This document shows, in pieces, positions 9,551-18,458 of a stretch of DNA of 55,456 nucleotides (the stretch's first letter is position 1; every line of letters begins with the position of its first letter). Where the stretch lies: the NCBI GenBank assembly GCA_002362385.1, contig DEUB01000002.1:1-55456 (forward strand), written 5' to 3'. Under the pieces are notes generated by a model. That model did no database searches. It was not told the origin of the DNA and saw only the letters and a program-made list of their open reading frames with translations. The stretch is from Lachnospiraceae bacterium UBA3273 (GTDB lineage: Bacteria > Bacillota > Clostridia > Lachnospirales > Lachnospiraceae). Made by a program: the position numbers and the translations under genes.

Positions 9551-10017
9551 ATGTTGATTATATCATATAAGTATAGTCCGTTTGTTGTTTTTCTTACCAC
9601 AAGTGTCGCAATATAATAGTTCAAACGTTTATTACATTCACCACTTCCCTGTACTGGCATAGCAAAGTAAGTATCATAACGATACCAACCTTCCGACGCA
9701 TTTCTATTATGCTTACTATTCTTATTGTCCACCCAACGTCTATTCGTAGCATTAACAATTAATGACTCTACTATTTGGGATGCATTCGCCTTTACCTTTG
9801 CAACTGCTCCCCGCAATTTCTTAGTATACTGTGATTCCGCATATTCATCTGGAAAATCTCCTGCAATAGATACATAATCCTGATATTCTGCTACAACATA
9901 TGTATTTCCAATATACCTTTTTAGATATTTTTCAACTTCATTCCACGGAATATTTTGTTTGCTTGTAAATATGATTTCATCTATAACCGATATAACCTTT
10001 TCTTGTCTATTATCCGT
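9514..10017 (-). CDS. Small protein resembling a phage/polyvalent-protein domain; start codon apparently ACG
   Basis: An open frame of about 167 codons runs from a perfect AGGAGG (10025-10030), with 7 nt spacing, into ACG (Thr) followed by DNRQEKVISVIDEI. There is no ATG, GTG or internal Met near the start; the first conventional start (TTG at 9816) would remove 67 residues of plausible protein. The C-terminal half (RRWVDNKNSKHNR, WYRYDTYFAMPV, YLYDIINIKKE) resembles a domain I recall from large polyvalent and MuF-type proteins of Firmicute phages and conjugative elements, where it is usually fused to other modules. Either ACG is used at low efficiency or an ATG-to-ACG change has inactivated the gene. 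It sits between hsdM and hsdS, which is unusual. Its function is unknown. Confidence 0.5.
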   Translation of the reverse strand, partial: TDNRQEKVISVIDEIIFTSKQNIPWNEVEKYLKRYIGNTYVVAEYQDYVSIAGDFPDEYAESQYTKKLRGAVAKVKANASQIVESLIVNATNRRWVDNKNSKHNRNASEGWYRYDTYFAMPVQGSGECNKRLNYYIATLVVRKTTNGLYLYDIINIKKEASTPLESK

Positions 10018-10146
10018 ACTTCTTCCTCCTATACAATCTATCTCTCTAATAAATATCCATCATCCCTCTATGGACTACTCGCAGCGTCATTCGCATTCCG
10101 CTTCGCTCCATACTCATGTTCTGCTGTCGCACAATACATCTAATCC

Positions 10147-10192
10147 GACAAAAGCACTTATGTAAGCAAGCTTCCAACGTGCTTTTCCCGTC
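10147..10192. repeat. Inverted repeat downstream of hsdM
   Basis: The arms AAAAGCAC (10150-10157) and GTGCTTTT (10179-10186), with an outer GAC/GTC pair, lie about 60 bp after the hsdM stop codon. No T tract follows on either strand. The surrounding 10,050-10,250 bp hold no convincing gene and may be a recurring extragenic element. Confidence 0.35.
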
Positions 10193-10252
10193 TTGTCTGC
10201 ACTCTGCTCGTAGCCCTACAAATCCGAATTTATCGTCTTTGAACACCCTTCC

Positions 10253-11755
10253 CTATAAATTCAATAACTTTTCCAACTCATCCATTTCCTTACCAATTTC
10301 CATCTCTATCTCACGGATATTAGCCATAATCTCAGATGTTGGCGGATATTCAACAGCTACATACTCAACCTCTTTGTATTTATTGATGCTGAGGTCATAA
10401 TCATTATCAACAATATCCTGTTTTGGAACCATGAATGATTTATCCGTACGCTTTCTGTCTGCTTCTTTATCCAGATTTTTAAATCTTTCAATAATGTCCA
10501 GAATATCATTATCGGCAACGGGAGAACGTTTATCATCCAAACTGAATCCATCGGCAGTCATATCATAGAACCATACGTTATCTGTTCCTCCATGCTCTGT
10601 TTTTGTAAAAACAAGAATAGCCGTTGATACTCCAGCATATGGCTTAAACACACCGGAAGGCATTGAAATAACCGCTTCCAATCTCTGGTTCTCAACAATT
10701 TCTTTTCTAATGTCCTTATGCGCTTTAGACGAACCAAACAATACGCCGTCAGGGACAATACATGCACACCTTCCGCCAATCTTTAAGATTCGAAGGAATA
10801 GTGTAAGAAACAACAATTCCGTCTTCTTTGTCTTGCACACTTTCAGCAAATCTCCGGACACAGATTCTGCATCAAGACTTCCCTTGAAAGGCGGATTTGC
10901 AAGGACTAATGAATACTTATCCTTATCCGGATTCTGATCAGATAAGCTGTCCCTATATTCAATAAATGGATTATCAATTCCATGCGTCATCATGTTCATT
11001 GCACCGATACGAAGCATTGTGCGGTCCATGTCATAACCGTGGAACATATGATTCATATAATGATCTTTCTTTTGTTTATCAAAAAAAATTTCCTCTTTCT
11101 TCTTCTCTTTTAGGTATTCTCCTGATGCAACCAAGAAACCGGATGTTCCACAAGCAGGATCACAGATGACCTCTTCACTTGAAGGATCCATCATCTCAAC
11201 CATCATACGAATAATATGCCTCGGTGTTCTAAACTGACCATTAAGACCTGACTGTGCAATCTTTGACAAAAGATACTCGTACACATCTCCCCTTACATCA
11301 GCAGTCTGAATTTCATTCATCATTTTATAGATTTCATCTAATGAATCCACAACCTTTGATAAAACAAGGGGAGTTGGTAACTTAAAGATTGCATCATCCA
11401 TATATTTTGAATATGCACTGTTCTTATCACTGTGTAATGTCTTAATAAATGGGAATACCCACTCCTGCATTACAGTGTACATTTTGTCTGCAGGAAAATC
11501 ATGAAACACAGACCATTTAAGCTGTGAACCGTCAATTACTCTCTCTCCGATTTTTACTTCTTCCGAGAAAATACTCTTATATGAAAGTCCAAGCATAGCG
11601 CTTTCCTTTGCTCTTGTGTTATCTGAATCATCCAAGTCATGAATAAACATTAAATAAGTAATCTGTTCAATTACTTCCAGAGGATTTACCAAACCACCCG
11701 CCGCAAAAATATCCCATAAACAATCAATTTTGTTTTTTAATTCGCCTGTAATCAT
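10253..11755 (-). CDS. hsdM: Type I restriction DNA N6-adenine methyltransferase (HsdM)
   Basis: This is the modification subunit, 500 residues, normal length for the family. An N-terminal HsdM helical domain (about 1-150) precedes the methyltransferase domain. SAM-binding motif I is DPACGTSGFLVASG (near 198), and the catalytic motif IV is ANPPF (near 288), which marks an N6-adenine enzyme. It methylates host DNA at the target chosen by HsdS and is the structural core of the M2S complex. The ATG directly follows the TAA of the Fic gene, with GAGG 5 nt before it inside the Fic coding sequence, so the two are translationally coupled. The C-terminal tail (EIEMEIGKEMDELEKLL) is the helical segment that contacts HsdS. 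Confidence 0.95.
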   Translation of the reverse strand: MITGELKNKIDCLWDIFAAGGLVNPLEVIEQITYLMFIHDLDDSDNTRAKESAMLGLSYKSIFSEEVKIGERVIDGSQLKWSVFHDFPADKMYTVMQEWVFPFIKTLHSDKNSAYSKYMDDAIFKLPTPLVLSKVVDSLDEIYKMMNEIQTADVRGDVYEYLLSKIAQSGLNGQFRTPRHIIRMMVEMMDPSSEEVICDPACGTSGFLVASGEYLKEKKKEEIFFDKQKKDHYMNHMFHGYDMDRTMLRIGAMNMMTHGIDNPFIEYRDSLSDQNPDKDKYSLVLANPPFKGSLDAESVSGDLLKVCKTKKTELLFLTLFLRILKIGGRCACIVPDGVLFGSSKAHKDIRKEIVENQRLEAVISMPSGVFKPYAGVSTAILVFTKTEHGGTDNVWFYDMTADGFSLDDKRSPVADNDILDIIERFKNLDKEADRKRTDKSFMVPKQDIVDNDYDLSINKYKEVEYVAVEYPPTSEIMANIREIEMEIGKEMDELEKLLNL

Positions 11756-12805
11756 TTAGTCCTCAACTTTCCACACATACTTTGTATAACGGCCACCGCC
11801 AATTTTTTTAATTGCTCCGCTCCTTAGTAAATCTGCTAATGCTCTTTGTATTGTTGTATCACTTATATCCGGATTCATTTCCATCAACTCAGTTTTTGTA
11901 ATTGTACCGATATGATTTCTAATAATCTCTCGAACTCGATCTGTCTTTGATAAATTAGGATCCGTTACCAATTTTACTCTGGATTCAAATTCCTTATAAG
12001 CATAGATAATCACTCCGAGCAAATAATTCACAAACGGCTTGTAATCATTTTCATTCTCATGCCATTTTATCGAGCTATCCTGAAGTGCTTCGTAATATGT
12101 TTCTTTCGACTCTTCAATTATCTTCTCAATACTGATATATTTCCCCACAATAAACCCCGACTGATATAGCAGCAACAATGTGAGCAATCGGCTCATTCTT
12201 CCATTACCACCATCAAATGGATGAATACATAAAAAGTCCAAAATAAACATACCATTTAATATCAGGGGATCAACCTCACTCCTGGCATCTCGAAATGCAT
12301 TACACAATTCATCCACGGAAAGCGCTGTCTCCCATTCAGGCACAGGTCTGAAACGTACATGTTTATTACCACTTTCATCTGTTTCGCGAATGATATTGTC
12401 AGAAGTTTTGAACTTTCCACCATCCACGCTTCCAAGGAATTTATACAAATCTCGATGTAATTGCAAAAGATAATTGGAACTGATTGGAATATAGTCATAA
12501 TTCTCATGAATTGTATTCAATACATCTCTGTATCCGGCAATCTCAGACTCCTCTCTATTTCTTGGAGCAGTTTTCGCCTGGACAAGATTTTTTAACCTGT
12601 CATCCGCTGTAAATATGCCCTCAATTCTATTTGATGCCTCTGTGCTTTGGATTTTTGCTATTTCAACCAAATCATTGAGTTCATCCTGATGAGCTTCAAT
12701 AAATAATCGTTGTTCTCCTTTATATTCACTGATAATTGTAAGCTTCTTGACGATCTCAGGCGTCAACAATTTATGCCATTTTTCTCTGTAATCATAATTT
12801 CTCAT
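11756..12805 (-). CDS. Fic family protein with autoinhibitory motif and winged-helix C-terminus
   Basis: This 349-residue protein contains the Fic core HPFDGGNGRMSR (near residue 197), with the catalytic His and the anion-binding GNGR loop intact. An N-terminal helix carries SNRIEG (near 58-63), which fits the [S/T]xxxE[G/N] inhibitory motif of class II Fic proteins, whose Glu blocks productive ATP binding. The C-terminal 70 residues look like a winged helix (TKTELMEMNPDISDTTIQRALADLLRSGAI), which suggests DNA binding. Family members transfer AMP to protein Ser, Thr or Tyr hydroxyls; the target here cannot be told. The gene lies directly upstream of hsdM with no gap, so it shares its transcript. 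The ATG at 12805 has GAGG with 7 nt spacing. Confidence 0.9.
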   Translation of the reverse strand: MRNYDYREKWHKLLTPEIVKKLTIISEYKGEQRLFIEAHQDELNDLVEIAKIQSTEASNRIEGIFTADDRLKNLVQAKTAPRNREESEIAGYRDVLNTIHENYDYIPISSNYLLQLHRDLYKFLGSVDGGKFKTSDNIIRETDESGNKHVRFRPVPEWETALSVDELCNAFRDARSEVDPLILNGMFILDFLCIHPFDGGNGRMSRLLTLLLLYQSGFIVGKYISIEKIIEESKETYYEALQDSSIKWHENENDYKPFVNYLLGVIIYAYKEFESRVKLVTDPNLSKTDRVREIIRNHIGTITKTELMEMNPDISDTTIQRALADLLRSGAIKKIGGGRYTKYVWKVED

Positions 12806-12970
12806 TCAATTACCTCATCGGCATTTCATTTAAATCATTTTACTCAAACTGACTTAATTATCTGATGTTATATTACCAAATTAAACATCTTTATATTCTG
12901 ATAGCAATCGCTATATCTTTTACAGTTTGAAAAGATTGCTCCGTAAATCCTTTCAGACTTAAATTTTCAC

Positions 12971-14191
12971 TTATATCATCCAAACAGGTACAATATAATT
13001 GTCTCTATCAATCGCACTAAGTCCCGGCTTCATACAGATAACTGCCCCTTTTGAGCGAGGCGTTGATGATTTATCCAACAAGTCAAAAACTTTTATCAGT
13101 TCCGTTCCCGGATTTGAAGTCTTCTTAATCTCTATCGGATTTAATACTCCATCATGCTCCAGAATAATATCAATCTCCTTTGCATCCTTATCGCGATAAT
13201 AATACAAATAAGGTTCCCTTCCGCAATTCAAATAAGTTTTCATAATCTCCGCAACGACATAATTTTCCAGAATTGCACCGTTCATAGCTCCACTTTCTAA
13301 TGTTTCAGCACTACTCCACTTTGTCAAATAACATACCAGGCCTGTATCATAAAAATATAGCTTGGGTGTTTTTACAAGACGTTTCAACAAATTATTGGAA
13401 TACGGTTGAAGATAAAAAATAATTCCCAAAGTCTCCAGAATTCCCAACCAATTCTTTGCTTGTGTCTGATTAATATCTGCATCTCTTGCAATTTCTGCCA
13501 CATTAAGCATTTGACCGCATCTTGCAGCTACTGCGGTAATAAATCGAAAAAATTTAAGTGAATCAATAGCATCTGACAATTCCTTTACATCACGCTCAAT
13601 ATAAGTAGACAAATAGCTGCTGTAAAAAATCTGACCATTACTGTTTGCACCACTTACAATTGCCGGCATTGACCCTTTATAAATTCGCTCAAAAATGCCT
13701 CTTGTATCAACTTCTTTTCTTCCCTTTCTCGCAGCTAAGGCCTCCATCTCTATTGTAAAAGGCTCCATTTCTCCACCGAATATTTCCGCTTGCGATAAAG
13801 ATGTAAGTGAAAGAACAGCTACCCTTCCTGCCAATGATTCTTGTACTCCCCGCATCAGTTTGAACACCTGAGAACCAGTCAACCAGAATGCTCCCGGCTC
13901 ATGATTTTTATCTACATTCATTTTAATATAAGTAAATAACTCTGGTGCATACTGAACCTCATCGATCAATACGGGGGGTTTATGCAGCTGCAAAAATAAT
14001 TCCGGATCGGTTTTTGCAATATTCCTTTCATTTAAATCGTCTAATGTTACATAGCCCCTATTCGTTCCTTCCATTAATTTCTGAAGCATAGTAGTCTTAC
14101 CTACCTGCCTCGGTCCCGTAACCAGAACCACCGGATATTCTTTTGTAGCTTGAATTACTACGCTCTCTAGATTTCTTGTTATATAATTCAT
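12971..14191 (-). CDS. AAA-type ATPase with DUF4143 domain (first copy)
   Basis: This is a 406-residue ATP-binding protein. Walker A is GPRQVGKTT (about 26-34) and Walker B is LIDEVQY (about 76-82). A winged-helix-like segment (about 210-260) precedes the C-terminal DUF4143 domain, whose end (YYYRDKDAKEIDIILEHDG...IEIKKT) has the spacing of a PD-(D/E)XK-like fold with D, E and K retained. Members are common in bacteria and archaea, often in multiple copies, and their biological role is not established. It is the most upstream gene of the restriction island, 165 bp before the Fic gene. Its promoter region holds two copies of an inverted repeat (14208-14300), suggesting autoregulation or a recognition site. 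A second relative, about 417 residues, occurs at 34275-35528. Confidence 0.85.
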   Translation of the reverse strand: MNYITRNLESVVIQATKEYPVVLVTGPRQVGKTTMLQKLMEGTNRGYVTLDDLNERNIAKTDPELFLQLHKPPVLIDEVQYAPELFTYIKMNVDKNHEPGAFWLTGSQVFKLMRGVQESLAGRVAVLSLTSLSQAEIFGGEMEPFTIEMEALAARKGRKEVDTRGIFERIYKGSMPAIVSGANSNGQIFYSSYLSTYIERDVKELSDAIDSLKFFRFITAVAARCGQMLNVAEIARDADINQTQAKNWLGILETLGIIFYLQPYSNNLLKRLVKTPKLYFYDTGLVCYLTKWSSAETLESGAMNGAILENYVVAEIMKTYLNCGREPYLYYYRDKDAKEIDIILEHDGVLNPIEIKKTSNPGTELIKVFDLLDKSSTPRSKGAVICMKPGLSAIDRDNYIVPVWMI

Positions 14192-14207
14192 ATTCCTAAT
14201 CTCTTTT

Positions 14208-14300
14208 CGGCTAATTTATATCCTTATTATATTTTAGCCGCATGTCGCCCAAAAATCAATCCCTTTTCGGCCAATATATATTTTATTGCTATTTTAGCCG
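14208..14300. repeat. Two tandem inverted repeats upstream of the DUF4143 ATPase gene
   Basis: Unit 1 (14208-14240) is CGGCTAA, 19 nt, TTAGCCG. Unit 2 (14268-14300) is CGGCCAA, 19 nt, TTAGCCG. Both are preceded by CTTTT and start exactly 60 bp apart. Unit 1 contains a minus-strand TATAAT and ends about 17 bp before the ATPase start codon. They look like paired operators or protein-binding sites. Confidence 0.65.
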
Positions 14301-14390
14301 AAAACGCCCATATTAATCACATTACTATTTATCCGAATACTCCTGTACCTGCTTTAATATCTTTTTCTACGCTGCACTCCTTTACCGGCT

Positions 14391-14789
14391 TTACGGCGCA
14401 GGATATTCCAGCCACCCATTTTCATAAATAACATGAACGATAGAACCAACAATTGTGCCTTTAGGTTCCTTAAAATAGTAAAAGACAATAAATCCCAGCC
14501 CGACTGCCGCGGCGCAGAACAGAACGTCATAAATATAATATTTTACCGACGCTTTCCGTCTGTAGTTAATAATCATACGCAATATTAAGATAAACAGAAG
14601 CAGTAAAAGCGGTACAAATACAACAATGCATTCGATAATACTGCCCTTTAAAGTATACACCTTACTTATATCGCCAAATCCACCCCATCCTGCTCTAAAA
14701 AAAGCATACGACGCACAAAATTCCAAATATGCTGCTGTCGTCAGCCCTAAAAAGCAAAGTATCTTTAATATAATTCCCTTTTTGTTCAT
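14391..14789 (-). CDS. Small membrane protein
   Basis: I do not recognise this 132-residue protein. Four hydrophobic stretches that could cross the membrane are visible: about 5-25, 45-68 (IIECIVVFVPLLLLLFILIL), 81-100 and a weaker one. It ends in WLEYPAP. I start it at 14789 (MNKKGI...) because AAAGGAG stands 9 nt upstream; the frame extends nine codons further without a site. It follows the lipoprotein gene by 90 bp on the same strand and may be the distal gene of the ABC/two-component operon. No catalytic motif was seen. Confidence 0.7.
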   Translation of the reverse strand: MNKKGIILKILCFLGLTTAAYLEFCASYAFFRAGWGGFGDISKVYTLKGSIIECIVVFVPLLLLLFILILRMIINYRRKASVKYYIYDVLFCAAAVGLGFIVFYYFKEPKGTIVGSIVHVIYENGWLEYPAP

Positions 14790-14879
14790 TCCCCAATTCT
14801 CCTTTCGTTTCTGCAAATATAAAAACAGCTCCTGCCTTCTCTACACTATTTTTCAAAGGCATTACATTTTACCTCATTT

Positions 14880-16547
14880 CTAATACGAATAAAGCATGCC
14901 AGCCGCACTCTCTCCCATTTTCAGCCGATACACGTCCGAGCGCAGTCTGCGGTAGCCGTCCCTCCAGCCAATAGCAGTTTCCTTATCATAAGCGCTGTAT
15001 TCCACCGTAAAATATAAGAATCCGTCCGCATAATACAGATCCTCATATTGTATCAGGTCTATATCCTCATTTTCCCACTTTGGAATATAATCTTCCAAAT
15101 TCATGGCAACCCTTACAATTTTGCCTGAATCGTCGGGTATCGCATAAATATTTGTTGTTTTTTCCTCTCCCGACTCATCATATTTCATCGTCTCGCACAG
15201 CATTTCTTTATCCCCGGAATACCATTGTACCAGATCCCTGTCCGTGTAATATGCATACAAAATATTCATCGGAAATTCAGAAGAATAACATATATCCTCA
15301 TCCACATCCCACACCCAAATATCATGCCTGTTATCCGGATCTTCTATTTCCAGGTATTGCGGTTCAAAATAAACCAGAGTCTTTCCGTCCTTATGGCAAA
15401 GATAAAAATATTCTCCCGACACGCTTACCGCTTTATAATCCGTACCGTCAGACTTGATACTGATCAGCAATCCGCCCTGAAATACGTTGGCGCTTCCGTC
15501 ATAATAGCCAAAAATAAAATAAATCCTGTCCCCGTCCACTTCTGTACGCTGTATGGCTCTATACCTTTTCGGTTGCTGATTGGTATCTGCCGTAAGCGCT
15601 ATAATCTCCTTTTTCTCTCCCTCTAAAGAAATCGCGCATAGCCGGGATTCCACGACATTACCATATTTATATTTCTCATAATAAAGCCATCCGTCCTGAT
15701 ATAATTTAATATAGACAGAATCGTCATCATCAATATCCAAATTTAACGGTTTCTGTTCTCCTGTTTCATAGTTCAGGATATAATAATCGTCTTGCAAAGC
15801 ATCCTGCTCCCGCACCCCCATAATAAGAAGCTTTCTTTCCCTGTCAATAACGAGAATTTCCCCGTCTCCATAATCGATCCTGTCGTTTCCCTGCATATCC
15901 ACGGAATATAATCGCCCGTACCTGCAAGGAATCCCATCCTCTTCACGCAATTCTGCGTCCGTCATATAGAACCTGTCATGGAGCAGATATATCTTACCAT
16001 ATCCCGCATCAGCAAACAGCTCCGTTTCTTTTCCGTCCGAATCCATACAGACAATTTCTTTCTGGGTTTCCGGAGTAAAATAGTAGTTTCCCCACAATGC
16101 CGTCTCCTCAAAAGAATCTTCATGATATCTCCGGTAATATATCTTACCGTCCTGGTAGGCATATGTACCATCCCCGTATTTCATATCCTCTATCTGCGAA
16201 AGATCATCCGTATACTGTACCGGAACTACCGTATCGACATATTCTATATTTTCTGTTAAATATGCCTCAATGACATTGTTTTCCTCCGGCTGTCGGACTT
16301 CATCTTCTTCCGTCGCACTTTCTGTTATTTCCTCATTCTCACTTATTCCGTTTTCTGTTACCGTTCCATCCTCTTTTACCTTAATTTCCTCTATATTCTC
16401 TTTTCCCTTACCTTCCTCTGCATCCTCTATCCCATGATCCGTATCCGCCTGTTTTCCACAGGCTGTTATGAAAAAGCAGAGCAAGAGCATTAAAATAATA
16501 TATAGCTTCTGTTTTATTACCAACCTGTCTTTTGTAGTTTTACCCAT
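14880..16547 (-). CDS. Secreted lipoprotein, probable beta-propeller (DUF5050-like)
   Basis: This 555-residue protein has a lipoprotein signal: basic start, hydrophobic stretch, then ITAC with the lipidated Cys at residue 30. A Glu-rich, low-complexity linker (about 33-90) is followed by repeating aromatic and Gly/Asp strands (DGKIYYRRY, DRFYMTDAEL, GWLYYEKYK, DRIYFIFGYYDG) like the DUF5050 or propeller-type extracellular domains common in clostridia. It is probably anchored outside the membrane. It is 110 bp downstream of the histidine kinase on the same strand and could serve as sensor or accessory for that system, although this is inferred from position. No enzyme motif is visible. Confidence 0.75.
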   Translation of the reverse strand: MGKTTKDRLVIKQKLYIILMLLLCFFITACGKQADTDHGIEDAEEGKGKENIEEIKVKEDGTVTENGISENEEITESATEEDEVRQPEENNVIEAYLTENIEYVDTVVPVQYTDDLSQIEDMKYGDGTYAYQDGKIYYRRYHEDSFEETALWGNYYFTPETQKEIVCMDSDGKETELFADAGYGKIYLLHDRFYMTDAELREEDGIPCRYGRLYSVDMQGNDRIDYGDGEILVIDRERKLLIMGVREQDALQDDYYILNYETGEQKPLNLDIDDDDSVYIKLYQDGWLYYEKYKYGNVVESRLCAISLEGEKKEIIALTADTNQQPKRYRAIQRTEVDGDRIYFIFGYYDGSANVFQGGLLISIKSDGTDYKAVSVSGEYFYLCHKDGKTLVYFEPQYLEIEDPDNRHDIWVWDVDEDICYSSEFPMNILYAYYTDRDLVQWYSGDKEMLCETMKYDESGEEKTTNIYAIPDDSGKIVRVAMNLEDYIPKWENEDIDLIQYEDLYYADGFLYFTVEYSAYDKETAIGWRDGYRRLRSDVYRLKMGESAAGMLYSY

Positions 16548-16656
16548 CTTCCAGACTACCCCCTTTTGCTTTATTATTTCCCAATGTCCGTCACGCTTGC
16601 GGTCTTTTCCACATAATCCAAATATAATTTGCGGTTTTTTATTATTGAATGCCTTT

Positions 16657-17565
16657 TTATAAAACCGTCGGAAATACTACTTTTATGGTAAAGATCCCTT
16701 TCTCAAGCCCTGCTTCGGCCTTTCCCCCCATTTTCTCCGCAAACAATTTTACGATTGCCAGTCCCAGCCCTGTGGTCCTGCGCGTTCTGGACTGGTCTGT
16801 GGTATAAAAACGATCAAATATGCGTTCCATATCCTTATCCTCAATACTGTCTGTTCTGTTTGACACGGTTATTTCCGCCAGATCTCCCTTTTTCAACAAA
16901 GAAAAACGATAGTCTCCCGTTCCATGAACAAGGGCGTTTTTTACAAGATTCTCCAATATCCGTTTAACGCCGTGGGAGTCGGCATAAATATATACAGGGA
17001 TACCGGCAATATCGATGGACGGCTCAAAACCGGTCCTGACAAAGTCCTCATAAAATAAGGACAGCGTGTCCGCAAACATGTTACCCAGATTTAATTTTTC
17101 ATACTGCAGGCTGATCTCATCCGCTTCCAGCCTGGCATACTCAAAAAGAAGCTCCAGCATACCTGTCACATCATCGATCCGCCGTTCTATATTTTCCATA
17201 TATGCCCGCTGTTTCTCCGCATCCGCTCCGTTTTCTCCTAAAAGCATCTGTGTATAGCCCTTCGCACTGGTAAGCGGTGTACGGATATCATGGGAAATAC
17301 TGATAATGCTCTCCCGATAACTCCGGTTTCCCCGCTTAAGCGCCGCCACTGTACTGCGGTTTTTATCCATAATGTGATTGATCTCTTCGATCAGCTGTTC
17401 CGTTTTCCCCACACGGCAATAGGAGGATAGCCGGTAATTCGTACCCTCCTGCTCCAATATGCCGATCTGATAAAGCATATATTCCGTCTGTTTTTTATAG
17501 CGCCATACCCAGATCCCCAGTACTACCGCCGCAACGAGCAATATGCCGGTCAATACCATATACAT
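16657..17565 (-). CDS. Sensor histidine kinase of an ABC-linked two-component system
   Basis: This 302-residue kinase has one obvious N-terminal membrane segment (about 3-20) and no sizeable extracellular domain, so it fits intramembrane-sensing kinases that rely on a partner transporter. The phospho-acceptor box is SISHDIRTPLT with H92, the N box is NLVKNALVHG, and the G box is TTGLGLAIVKLF. The start at 17565 is set by AGGAGG 7 nt upstream; a longer frame without a site exists. It is the last of four genes on one strand (regulator, ABC ATPase, permease, kinase), spaced by about 45-90 bp. By analogy with lantibiotic or bacitracin immunity modules, it probably senses a peptide antibiotic or envelope stress and phosphorylates the regulator encoded at 19468-20163. 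Confidence 0.9.
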   Translation of the reverse strand: MYMVLTGILLVAAVVLGIWVWRYKKQTEYMLYQIGILEQEGTNYRLSSYCRVGKTEQLIEEINHIMDKNRSTVAALKRGNRSYRESIISISHDIRTPLTSAKGYTQMLLGENGADAEKQRAYMENIERRIDDVTGMLELLFEYARLEADEISLQYEKLNLGNMFADTLSLFYEDFVRTGFEPSIDIAGIPVYIYADSHGVKRILENLVKNALVHGTGDYRFSLLKKGDLAEITVSNRTDSIEDKDMERIFDRFYTTDQSRTRRTTGLGLAIVKLFAEKMGGKAEAGLEKGIFTIKVVFPTVL

Positions 17566-17612
17566 AGGCAAGCCTCCTGTCTGAATATATCTGTACACAA
17601 AAGAGTCCTGTT

Positions 17613-18413
17613 CTAAATATCCCTTTTAGAAAAAAGTATCATCCCGCCTGTCATGGCCGCTACCAGCCATCCCCCGGCTACAATGCCGGATTGCACAATA
17701 AACCCGGAAGGAATATCCGCTACAGGACAGTTTGAAATGACAGACATGATCCAATATTGCGATATTCCGAAATCCGCTCCCAGAAAGCCCAGGAAATAAT
17801 CCAGCCCGTTCAATATAGGACCGGAAAACATCATGATTCCAAGGACCGAGATCAAAACGCCTGACGCCATGTTTCTTGCCATAGCGCACACAAACACATT
17901 GATCGCGGTATAGCCGGTCAGATACAAAATCTGCATCGTAAGATAATTGCCGAAATCCGTCCAGAATGCGCCGGTCAGCTGTTCCGTCCCAAAGTATGCG
18001 ATACCTACGACAAGCACTGATACTGCCACGAGCAGATATAATGTTACCGCACCCAACTCCGTCACAAAAAATTTAGCAAGATACACTTCCTCCCGCCTGT
18101 ATCCTTTTCCCACAAAATTCTTGATCGCTCCGCTGCTGTAATCATTGATCACAAAAATGCACATAAAGATCGTAGCGAATATGATCGCGTTGCAGTTAGC
18201 GAACATCTGCTTCATTATATCCATGATGCCGATCCCCGACAACTTTTGTACTATTTCCATCGTACCGGGATTCCCGCTGCCAGTCCCCATATTCTGCATG
18301 ATCCCGAACAAAGCATACGTAAAAAGTACAAATAACACAGACAGGACCGCCGCCACTTTATAACTCTTACTTTTTCTCAATTTATATAATTCCGAATGTA
18401 ATAAATTTATCAT
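17613..18413 (-). CDS. ABC-2 type transporter permease
   Basis: This 266-residue integral membrane protein has about six hydrophobic segments (for example VAAVLSVLFVLFTYALFGIM, LGAVTLYLLVAVSVLVVGIAYF, and a C-terminal VAGGWLVAAMTGGMILF). It starts with the basic LLHSELYKLRKSKSYK typical of lantibiotic-immunity and Na+/bacitracin-type ABC-2 permeases. It pairs with the ATPase gene 45 bp upstream, and the kinase follows 47 bp downstream. The frame can be extended ten codons to a TTG at 18443; I prefer the ATG at 18413 because AAGG motifs precede it and MINLLHSELYKL is the usual N-terminus. It likely exports or removes a membrane-active compound; the substrate is unknown. Confidence 0.87.
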   Translation of the reverse strand: MINLLHSELYKLRKSKSYKVAAVLSVLFVLFTYALFGIMQNMGTGSGNPGTMEIVQKLSGIGIMDIMKQMFANCNAIIFATIFMCIFVINDYSSGAIKNFVGKGYRREEVYLAKFFVTELGAVTLYLLVAVSVLVVGIAYFGTEQLTGAFWTDFGNYLTMQILYLTGYTAINVFVCAMARNMASGVLISVLGIMMFSGPILNGLDYFLGFLGADFGISQYWIMSVISNCPVADIPSGFIVQSGIVAGGWLVAAMTGGMILFSKRDI

Positions 18414-18458
18414 ATCCTTACCATACCTTTCCTTTATAAACAATCTAATGTTTTCCTG

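Noticed and set aside
10046..10246. 66-codon minus-strand frame after hsdM
   Set aside because: No ribosome binding site, odd composition, and an inverted repeat inside it. More likely an extragenic element.
2435..14191. Integrase, attachment sites or direct repeats bounding the restriction island
   Set aside because: None found within the window, so the island's borders and transfer mechanism remain undefined.
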